Shown: positions 6,916 to 17,800 of the stretch, one piece after another | Numbering within the stretch: the stretch's first letter is position 1 | Layout: every line of letters starts with the position of its first letter | Assembly: GCA_964019655.1 (NCBI GenBank) | Contig: CAXHTR010000002.1 | Span: 496,001-560,000, forward strand | Source: Perkinsela sp. pyNocScin1 | Lineage: Eukaryota; Euglenozoa; Kinetoplastea; Prokinetoplastida; Perkinselidae | DNA length: 64,000 nt | Reading direction: 5' to 3' | The notes under the pieces: generated by a model | Database searches by the model: none | The model's input: the letters and a program-made list of their open reading frames with translations, nothing else | What the model was told of the DNA's origin: nothing | Translations under genes and position numbers: made by a program

Positions 6916-8667
6916 ATGCCCACCCTCAATTGTAACGCTCGATATCTTTATCATCTCATCGGTAAGACTTTCAGCGATTTAGAATTCGAGAGCCTTTGCT
7001 TCAAGTTCGGACTTGAAGTTGAATCAAACGAAATCGTCGGGACCGAAAAGTATTTTAAAATTGACTGTCCAGCTAATCGACATGATCTGCTTTCGAGCGA
7101 AGGCTTAGCCATGGCTTTACGGAGTTACATTGGGCTTTCCAGTTTCCCAGGTATTACTCTGCAACACACACAAAGCCCGACAAAAGTGAAAGTTTTGCCC
7201 GCTGTGAAAACCATTCGTCCATTCGTATCGTGTGCAATTTTGCGTAATGTAACATTCACGGCAGAGAGCCTTGAATCTTTCATCGAATATCAAGAAAAAC
7301 TGCATCAGAGCCTGTGTCGAAAGCGAAGTCTCGCATCTGTTGGAACACATGATTTGGATAAATTAAGTCTACCTATCCGATATGATGCATGGTCAAAGGC
7401 TGAAATAAAATTTACTCCGCTCAAGCAAGCAACACCTCTTTGCTGTGCAGGGAATGGTCTCGCAGATTTCTATCGAAACGATAAGCATATATTTCCGTAC
7501 GTTGGTCTGCTTAGTGGCTATGAAAAATATCCTGTCATAGTGGATAGCCAGTCAAAAATTCTTTCACTTCCCCCTATCATTAATTCTGCACAGACTGAAG
7601 TCACGGTTTCTACTAAGAACATTTTTGTAGAGGTGACTGGAGTGGATCAAAATAAAGTAAATACTCTCCTTAATCTGATGGTTGCGTCATTTTCGTCACT
7701 CTGTGAAAAGAAGTTCACTGTTGAAGCCGTCGACATAGGAACTGATGAAGGTAAGCATTCAACCCCAATTTTAAACGACACTTTAATTACGTGCAGTAGG
7801 CAATCTTTTGCGAAGCGGATTGGAATTCCAGTTGAGGCCCTTGAGAACAGCGAAAATCTTCGTGAGCTCTTGCAGAAGATGCAGCTCAAACCTTTTGAGA
7901 GCAAAACAGACGCGGGTTACTTTACAGTTTCAGTCCCTCCGAACCGTCCGGATATTCTTCATGAATGTGATATAATGGAAGATATAGCTATTGCCTATGG
8001 CTACGATAAGCTGGTTAAAGAGAGGCAAGAAGTCAAAACGGTGAGCGAAGGCCGACAGACGAAGTTTGGAAAGCTTTCGAAAGCAATAAAGGCTGAGCTA
8101 GCGCATGCTGGTTACTGTGAATCCCTATCTTTTTCTCTGTGTAGCCATGATGAAGCATTTCACGATTGCCTAAAAAGTGACGATGGGAAGACTGCTGTGC
8201 GTATTCTAAATCCTCAGACAAAAGAGTTTCAAATTTGTCGACCAGCCCTACTCCCTGGGATTCTGAAAACCGTTGCTAGCAATTTGAAAGAAGCACTACC
8301 CATTCGCTTATTTGAAGTCTCTGATGTTGTTCTTAAAAGCGAGCAATGCGAAGTGGGCGCACGCAACGAGCATAGATTAGGATGCTTTCATGCCCACGGG
8401 GAATCATCGTCTTTTGAGAATATTCGAGGCACATTAGACTATTTATTTCAGAAACTTGACATCAAGAACTGGCATTTGAAGCCCAATAGTTCACTGTTGT
8501 CCTCATATATGAATGGAAGATGCGCTGAGATTTTCATGGACACAGATTCTGGTGCATTTTCCGTCGGGCACATGGGAGTTTTGCATCCAAAGATTCTCAA
8601 TAACTTTGGAATACCATTCCCATGCTCTTACCTAGAGATATCAATGGGTTTTCTTCTTGAAGATTAA
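6916..8667 (+). CDS. FARSB: cytosolic phenylalanyl-tRNA synthetase beta subunit
   Basis: Beta chain of the alpha2-beta2 enzyme that charges tRNA-Phe in the cytosol. The start is set at the ATG at 6916, 18 codons inside the longest ORF, because eukaryotic beta chains begin MPTI/L then a short strand, and here the protein reads MPTLNCNARYLYHLIGKTFS followed by FESLCFKFGLEVE, the expected N-terminal motif. The upstream 18 residues are hydrophobic and match nothing in the family. Further landmarks are DCPANRHDLLSSEGLA, the B3/4 region, the B5 domain ending VPPNRPDILHECDIMEDIAIAYGYD, and the catalytic-like module with NPQTKEFQICRPALLPGIL and IRLFEVSDVVL. At 583 residues it matches the usual eukaryotic length. 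It opens the long plus-strand run. Confidence 0.95.
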   Translation: MPTLNCNARYLYHLIGKTFSDLEFESLCFKFGLEVESNEIVGTEKYFKIDCPANRHDLLSSEGLAMALRSYIGLSSFPGITLQHTQSPTKVKVLPAVKTIRPFVSCAILRNVTFTAESLESFIEYQEKLHQSLCRKRSLASVGTHDLDKLSLPIRYDAWSKAEIKFTPLKQATPLCCAGNGLADFYRNDKHIFPYVGLLSGYEKYPVIVDSQSKILSLPPIINSAQTEVTVSTKNIFVEVTGVDQNKVNTLLNLMVASFSSLCEKKFTVEAVDIGTDEGKHSTPILNDTLITCSRQSFAKRIGIPVEALENSENLRELLQKMQLKPFESKTDAGYFTVSVPPNRPDILHECDIMEDIAIAYGYDKLVKERQEVKTVSEGRQTKFGKLSKAIKAELAHAGYCESLSFSLCSHDEAFHDCLKSDDGKTAVRILNPQTKEFQICRPALLPGILKTVASNLKEALPIRLFEVSDVVLKSEQCEVGARNEHRLGCFHAHGESSSFENIRGTLDYLFQKLDIKNWHLKPNSSLLSSYMNGRCAEIFMDTDSGAFSVGHMGVLHPKILNNFGIPFPCSYLEISMGFLLED

Positions 8668-8812
8668 GTAAATCGGCTTGGCAAAGATTTCTCCATCGTT
8701 GAAATCCTGTTACACCCTTTATACTTTATCAAAGCTCATTCATGAATCTCGGCATACCGAACTCACTTCTAAAGCCTCTTCAATTATGTGATGATATTCA
8801 TCGGTAGCGAGA

Positions 8813-11800
8813 ATGAATAAGCTCTTTAACGTAGCCAGAAGTCGATCAATGCACGAAATTGGCCAACCGGCTCAATCAAAAAGATTTTTCATTTGGAAGT
8901 TCCACGAAGAATGCGAGGAAGAATTTCAGAATGAACTGAAGCATAAGCACGCTGAAAGAAACCAAGGCAACGAATGGTTTCCATTTTTTCGAGAAACCAC
9001 AAAAGAGTCCAGGGTTCGGGGCAAACTATGCACAAAAGCATTGTCGACTTTTGAAGGGCTCACATACACAAAGCGAAGAGCCAAAAATAAGATAATCAAC
9101 CCAGTAAGGGCAGAAATAGATACACTTACGAGCTCCTTTCGTGATTCTAGTGCCGCGACAGATACTGGATATTCGCAATACCTTAGCTTTTTGTCGATGG
9201 AAGACGATCTACCTTTTTCAGAAGCTGCTTATGCCAATGCGCAGCTTTGGTCAGACAGCGAGCACTCTGCACGCCAGCAGGCTAAGTCATTTGATAATCT
9301 TGGTGATTCAGATCATGGCCATCGCATGCGGGCAGTGCAGTCCTTCTCATGGAAATATCAAAGTGCTTATGAGCATCGAAATCCGACGAGTCGCACAAGT
9401 ATCACCAGCTGTGGGGCTTTTCGGTGCTTTCCTCCTCGAGAGCCACAAAATATAAGATCACACAGCCAAAACGCTCTTCGAAAGCTCATGAAAGATATCA
9501 TCGGGAGCAGTCACTGTTCTCGCACTAAATCCAAAAGCCTGGTATTGTCTGATGGGACTAAAACGGGACATACCAGACTCAGTGTATGGCACTCGCACTT
9601 GCTCGAATTTCTAGGTTCTAAGTGTAGGACTTTGCAAGATTCTACTCAACTTCAAACAAAAGAAAGTCGAGAAAGGTACTTTTATATTCAAAAAAATCCA
9701 TTGGTTTTGGATATCAGAGCTCGTCGAAAAGTATTTGAAGCCGTTTCGGCGAGAATCAATGGCCCCTCAGTGACATTGGCGAGCGCAAAAGCTACATCCA
9801 ATCGAATGCTGACTCGCTTTGCCATGGCTAAGTTAAACAGCGTCAAAGCAGAACAAGACCCCAGCGCTAATCAGACTGAATGTAGCCCGGCATTCTTTTC
9901 TACACCAGAGTCTAGCATATCCCATGAAATTGTAAATACAAGGCAGATCAATGATTCGGCATCGAACAGAAAAGATGATGAAGTTGAACGGGCGGACCTC
10001 AAGGCGCGTGAATTCATCACTAAAGCACACTCGCCATTTCCTCCATTTTACATTCGCACAGAAAAAAAAACTGTGCAAAGTTCAAGTACACCGCATCACA
10101 TGCTAGATTTCGTCAAACATCGTATCAAATTGGCCCTTTCCTCTACCCCATCTGGTGGGGAATCACAAGACGATAGAAACTTCGCTAGCTTGATAAAATC
10201 AGACATAGCTGAGGCATTTGATCAACAGGAAATACCTTCACATCTCTTACTATCCTTAGGTAGATGGCTTATTCATGATCTCCTACTTGATGGATCCGCG
10301 AGTTTACCCAGCGTCGTATCAAACGAGAGTAAGGAAAAATTCTCGAAAAAGATACGGTACTCTGATAATAGGGCTACAATCTCTAGGTATGAACCCACTT
10401 TTCAGCTGCTACTGACTATATTTGACTATTTTGCTCGCCATCGAGACAGCAGTATTCAAACCCCGGCTTCATGGAATTCAGCAAATCATCATAAGAACCT
10501 CACGAATGACTTTATCACAAGTATATTCTCTGTGAAAATAATCGAAGATCTTATCAAAAAAATCACTATCGAGCTTCAACAACAAAAGACGAACGGACTG
10601 CGGGTGGATTTTCAAGAGACTTGTGATTTTGTCACGTACAAGGATGAATATGGCGAAGAAACTGCTTTATCCCGCAAAATGCTTTCATTGATAGGCCAGC
10701 AATCTCGTCAAAGTCTAGAAAAGCACCAAAAGGCTTCTTTATGGGAGAATTCGATAAAAGCGTTCTCCATGCTAGAACGATTCTTTGCTTTTTTTGGCCA
10801 TCCACCTGTCGCGAATGCTTTGTACACCCCGGAGGCACTCTCAGAGTTGATTGTCTCAGTATCACGTGAATATATCCTGCTTTCAACTGGCGAAGAGTGT
10901 GATCAAAAAAGCAGCCTCTTTGATTTTCTGCTCTATACCTGTAAAGCAACAAACAAAAACAAAGCTATTCAGAAACAGAATGTCCAATCAAGAGCAGCAA
11001 TATCGAATATTGTCGCCCAGCTTCACGAGCGCAGCCGCCGCTTTGGCTCATTTTTGTCGCAAAATGCATCTCTCTGTGTGCTTTTTTTCCAAGGGATGAC
11101 AAAGCCTAGAGACATTCTAGGCTTTTATGAGTTATCCTTCTCTCGAATTCGGCAAAGTGACCCTCTGTATACAAAAATAGTCGCGTTTATTCTCCGTCAA
11201 GGGAGTTACGATTGGGATAGGGGGCTTGCTCTCGTTTGTTCCTTGCCCAAATCTGCAAAAAGCAATCTATATCACTCCGGGAGAAAAAACTTCGTGATTA
11301 ATTCTATGGTTTGTGAATGGGAAAATCTATTTTCTTTGTGTGGGACCTGGATGCACTGTGCACTTGCTTTTGGACATATGTTGAAGCGGAAAGATCATGT
11401 GAGCGCTTGGAGAATCTACTTGCAAGTTTTTCGTTTTGCCCAAAGAAGCTCGCATAGCGCGAATTCGTCCGAATCTTCACCTTGTACCTTGCCTGAGCCT
11501 ATTTGCATGCAGCTTATATGGAAAGTCATCCGGCAATGCCGTGATATTCCGCGACAGAGTCGGATGATTATGAGTTCGATTATGATGCAGAGAAGATTGT
11601 GGGAGCATGCGTTTATAATCTCTCAAGCGCAGAATTCTTTAGAAGATGCACACATGGTGCTTCAAAACATTTCCGAAGGAATACAAGGCCGCCAGCTCTG
11701 GCGATACGCCCTTTCCTTAAAATCAGGAAATACCATACACCTTGCTAAGCGTTATCAATTTGAAAATATCTTGCGTGACTTAGCCCAGAAATGTGCTGTA

Positions 11801-14800
11801 GGTAGCCGTGATCTTAGCACAAGTGGCATTCCACGTTCGGCAGTATGGTTCACGGCTATGCACCTCCTTGAACAATGGAATTATGCTCCCAAAAAGTGGC
11901 CATTTAGCAGACCACCGTATCATCTTTCACCATATGCAAGTGCTCTTCTTTTCAGCATTCCAGGTATGCCTAAGCCAATATTAGATACACTCATGCGCCC
12001 TGAATCTTTACTCGGTGACCAAAAGCTTGATTCCCAGCTTCTTAGCCGAATGAGTGAAAGCGAAGCCTTATGCACAATCAAGAAGCATGTGCAAAACGGA
12101 AGTGAAATATCCTTTCTCCTTACCAAAAGTTTAAGCATTGGGCCACAATGGATGGTTGCTATCAGTACTTGGTGTGAGCTACCTGAGACTCGGACACATG
12201 GACATCTGTTGAACCTTTTATTCGATAAGCACAAGCTTCGTCAAGCTATAGATATCTCATGCGGGGGCCATTCCAATAGCTTTTATAGAGCTTCGTCCAG
12301 CAATGGATCGCAGGAAATCGAAAATATCACCGAAAAATTAATTTCTCGGGCTGCTCCACTCACACTTCAACTAGCAAATTTTTTCGTCCGTTCTTCTTTC
12401 GGTCAGTGGACGAAAAACATGCAGGATAGCTCACTTGAAGGTCGGCACACTCTAGCAAAAAATTTTTTTTTACGCCTTCACTATGCTGAGACTATGCGCT
12501 TTGTACTCTCGCACTGTCCACGTGGCAATATACTTTTTCAAAATCACTTTTTCAGGCTCAAAAATCTATGTAATTGGGATATTTATGATTTTTTGCACAC
12601 ATTTTGTTTACAGCGAGCCCTTCGAGGATCCACCTCAAAGTACATGTTGAGAAACAGCGCAACTTTTGAAGCTAACCATGCAAGCATCCACTTCATTCAA
12701 ACTATCCTTCGAAACTCAAGCCTGTCCGCTTTACCAAGCCAAGACTATGATATACGACTTTGGCTACGTTCACATATTGACAGTCCTTGTAATTATAAGG
12801 AAAGTCAAAATGGGCAACCAGAATCGTATGGCACGCACGAAAATCAGCATGACGAAAACTGTGATGAAGAAAATCTTGATATTTCACCTGCAGAAGAAAA
12901 GCTTTTAGCCATTAATGGTCTAAACAATAACGAAGAAGCCGCAGCAAGACTACCGTTTGAACCTACATGGCAAGTTGCATTGTGTCATTTCTCATCCATC
13001 ATTAGTAAGGACGGCTTAAATCAGGTGAAAATATCTCATGAACCTGTCATACTCGACAACTCCAGTAGGGAAAAAATCCGATTGTCTGAGAATGCATCCC
13101 ATAATCCGCATAGCTTAGCTTACTACTTGATGATTTTGAAAAGCTTAATTGTTTCCACACCACCATGTAGCTTTCATCACAGAGTGAAAGCGTACATTTC
13201 ACCGCTATGGTGGTGGTGGTATATGGTCCGAATCAATTCCCCAAGAGACTGCTTACCTCTCGAATATTATGGGTATCTTACACGCATCCTCTGGTTCGCT
13301 ACTCGATTTGAAGCAAAGATCATCATGCTATCGATTTTTAAGTCATACAAAAAACAATTGGTCGATGAAGATGCCCATGGAGCGTTCGCTAGCTCGCTTC
13401 GTTTTTTGCAAGATCTCATTCTACGCCGTGGAAACCAAGGTACCACCTCATGGCATCGAGCTTTCTCTTTGCTTCACGCACTCAAACGCTGGCCAGCTCA
13501 AAGTCAAGTAAACGGGGATCTTGCAAATAAGGCCTTCTCATCCATGATGGTTTTAAATTATGCCATTGCAGCGCTTCGGGATTATGAGAATGAAGAGGGA
13601 TCATCTCTGCCGTTGCGAACAATGGCACAATATATCAAAACTGTGTCCAATCGCTCCCGTAGGCGAGCTCCGAGTCGTCAATGGCAAAGAAGGGCTTTTA
13701 TAGAATGCAAGAAAGCTCATCATCAGTTACGACTGCAGAATTTTTGGGTTAATGCTTTTGATGCTTTCCGATCCTCAATAAGCAATAATGGCTGGTTTTG
13801 GGAGCACGAAAGCGCATGCCATGCCAGAACTGACGACAGCCTTAGGATGGGACCTGATGCCATGCGATGCCCGTTTACCTCAGCACATGCGACTCTCTTT
13901 GAGTCCTATGGTTCATTCCCTATCGATTCAATCTGGAAAGGGTGCATCAAAGACCGAAATACCGTTGCAATATCGTCGAAGAAGAAAAAAATAAGTAGAG
14001 ACATTTATCCCTCTGTTGCAAGAGTGATGGCACAGGTAAACCTCTTCGGCTATGAGCTACCTAGCTTACTCTCTAACTTTTTGTGCCTTCATGCTGATCT
14101 TGAAGCGCTTTGCCGTATTCTTTTCGGTGTCCTACGTACTGAGCTGAGATCTTCAAATCAAGACTCTAGTATTTTTCTTGAAGGTTTCTCAGCTGCACTT
14201 CACAAGGAATTTCATTTTATTGCACAATCTCTGGGTCATGTTCGCTTCAAGTTGAAACTTGCACCAAAGCTCAGTCAAAATGCAATTTTACGTACTGTCA
14301 AATTCTTATATACATTGGAAGAGTCATCTCTGATGAGGCTTCTTGGCTATGCAGAGGGTATTTCACAGGGGGTGAAATTACGAACAGCAACCTCCCATGA
14401 ACTAAATTCACTCCGTTTGCAGCCCTCTACAACTTTTCAAAATCCGAGTCTCATGTATATCCCCCATGAAGCTCTGCGGGTTCAAGCAACTGCAGAGTAC
14501 TATTTAAGGAATATGAATTACAAAGAATGGATCAGAATAATTTTTCGCAACTTCCGTGCACACCCTGCACTTATCACGAGGCTCATTGTTTATATCGCAG
14601 AAAGCTCCCGCTCTGCATCTGATCTGCATGAATTGTGGAGCGCTCCAAGTTCTCTTATAAATGCTATTGAAAGTGAGTACCATCGGTCAAAAGAGAAAGC
14701 ACCGCAAAAAGCAAGTGATACTAATGGATTTCTTTACGATGATTTCCTTTCAAAGCACGTGAGGTTCTGCGAAACTCATCATATATCAATGCTCATCCAA

Positions 14801-17800
14801 ATTTTCTTGATTTTGATCCGTGAAGATACGCTTTTCATCGATGCCGTCGAGCCTGCTATCGAAACAATGCTAAATCACGGCTGGGGTAAAGAATCTGTGT
14901 ATTTGCTGGCTCATTCAATCAATAGAACATTTTTTCTCTCCGAAACATGGATTCCTTCGGTACTAGAGGAAGAACACAAAGCATCGAAGGTACTTGGGCA
15001 TCTAGGTTCCATGAATTTGAATCTATCATCAATGGAGGGAGCAACGATGAGGCCTATAAGTGATTTTCGTTCAACGATAATTAGAGCTCTGCAACGAGCC
15101 CCACTAAAAACGATGGACTGGAGATACGCATTGATTTGCATCCATGGTTTAAGCCCAACTGAAATTCTAAAAGCTACCAAACGGTGTTGGAAAACCTCCT
15201 TATACGCCTTAGCATCTTTGAGTCGGCATATAAGCTCTAGAAATATAGACGCAATGTCATGTACGCCGAACTTTCTATACGCTACCCAAAAAAAGACTGG
15301 TATGGGTGATCAAAGGCTGCTCCGGGCATTTCTCTGTGGGTTGTCGGTGTTACACGCTGCTAAGAAAAGGAGTGCGGTATCCGCCACCGTAACTTTCATG
15401 GCTCAGGAAGGCTTATTTGATGCAAATGGGGTGGTACGTCGCCTTGCAAGACGAATGTCTCTTTCTGGGCAGCGGCTCTTCGCAGTTGTCAGAGGGTTTT
15501 GTTCGACTGGCATGGGCAAGTGGTCTGACGCTGTGGCTTTATGCTTAAAAAACTATAAGCAGTGCCATATCGCGACATTACTTCACCCTCTTCAAAGAAA
15601 GAAAACGCCTTGGGACGTCTCTCTTATGCTTATGGCGCTTGCAATAGCACAGGGGTTGAGTAGACACCTCGTTGTTCGGCCTCTCTATATCGATTGTCTC
15701 AGTAGTTGTTTAGATTCTCTTTCAAACTCTAGCAAAGGTACTGTATTTCAAGCACTTAAACCCGCGTGGGCCACCGATGTGATTCCAATACAAAAAGTTT
15801 TCTCTCTGCTGCTGGACGAAAAATCTTCGAAAAATGCAGCCTCTGGGGGGCAGCTCACACCATGGGGTGAACCCATGTGGTACTATGCCATGGAGCAGTT
15901 TGCGTCCTTCAGGAGCAACGATACACCTTGCCATGAATCATTTTATCTGTCTCAGTTTCGGATTTTTGGAAGCTCCCGCACAGATGTTGTGCCAAGACTT
16001 TATCACGCATGTCATAAGGATATGGTTTCGCAAGAAATTTTGTATATTTCTCTCAGATGCGCAGCTGAGCAAAACCGATGGAAAGATTGCTTGAGAATGG
16101 CCCTGGGCCATGGCCTTAAACTTGGTCAATTTATTCAAGGTCCACTAAGATCTAAGATAATTGACACTATCACTGCGAACTCGAGCATTTCATCTTTCTT
16201 AAGGTGTTTGCTAGTACCTTGCAAAAGTGGCTTACAAGCCCTTTGCACTACTTCTCTTTGCATCGAGAGCATAGATGATGATAATTGGATGAGGATCATG
16301 GCGCGATGCTCGCAGTTCGGGCGATGGCAGCACCTGCTGGAGCTCGCTAAGCCTGGCATACCACCTCAAGTCATACAGAGCATTGAGTCTTCCAGTGGCT
16401 TATTACATCAGCCCTTTGTGCGAGCTCTTTCCCAATGCTCTCCATCGCACTTGCATCATTTCGTAATGAGTCAACATGACTTTTTTATTTGCGTAGAAGT
16501 AATGCTGCATAAGTATGAACTCTTACTTCACAGCGTACAGAGCTTGTATACCCACTCAGACCACGAAAAAGATATCTTAGAATCTGACAAAGAGGCCATC
16601 GCTTATATTCTACGTCATCCCGTGAACCGAAGTCTTCTGAAATATATTCTTGATTTATCCGAAAAGCTTATTCAAATTGCATATGTCCATCCAGAATATT
16701 CTGCATTTCCAAAGCTTTGGAAGATCATAACTTTCTTTATTCTCAACAGGATTCCGCACGAAATGATTTTTAAATTTTGTTGGAAACCTTTTAGGGAGAA
16801 AAAGAAGGGTATTTACCACAGTGATGCTCAAAGAACTACACAATATTCAGATGAAGATCTGAATGAAACTAGAAATGATTTTCAGTTGATGCATTTTTCA
16901 GAGATCTTATCGATAAGCAACTTATCACTCTGGGTTCCCCTGCAAAAATGCGTTCGATATTGCTCATCGTACATGAGTGTCTCAATATCTTTGAATGAAA
17001 TCTTTGAAGCACTGTACTCCGCCAAGATTTCCACTGAAAAGCTTCGAATAAAGACCGAAGTGCTAGAAAGTATCTCCGATGTAGGCTATTCGCGATTTTT
17101 AGCTAAGGCTTTGTTCACAGAGATTTTACACCGAAAATCAGTGAAATACTGCACACAATCATGGAATGCGGCGCTTTCGATTCTCAAGACTGCGCTTTCT
17201 TTATGGCTGACTGTACGGAAATCAAGCTTGATAGAGATGAGCTGTGATCATAGATCTGATGAGAGCGAAAGTGCTTCAAAGAAAGAGTTTTTGTTTGGAC
17301 ACAACAGTGGCGCACATACAACAAAAGATAGTGGAATCAGTATCTTTGCGCCACAATGCCTGGATCACAGCAAGAATTGGGCAAAAATTGAGGGTTTTTT
17401 GCAGTCATCATCTTTTTTGACACAAAATCGAAGTTTAACGACAGATCAAGAAGTTCAGGATGAGGTATATGCTGCGTGCACTTCTCTATTGCGACGCATG
17501 ACATCATATGAAGTGATTAAACCACCCAGTCATGCACTTGATCAGCTTACAGCAGCAAAAACAGACTTTGAGGAAATGATTTTCTCAAAAAACAATAGAA
17601 AATCGGATGCAGAAGCTTTAAGCATGCCCAGAGGCTTATCCCTTTGGATGATTGCCCTCAGGCTACTTTGTAGCACTCCAGAGGCTGTCAAAAGCTCCAA
17701 TCATAACGTTCGCACAGCCTTCTTTCATGCACAAGTCGAGGATGTGTCGTGTAGATATCGATTTTATCAAGACTTTTTCGGAAGATTTTGCTACATCATT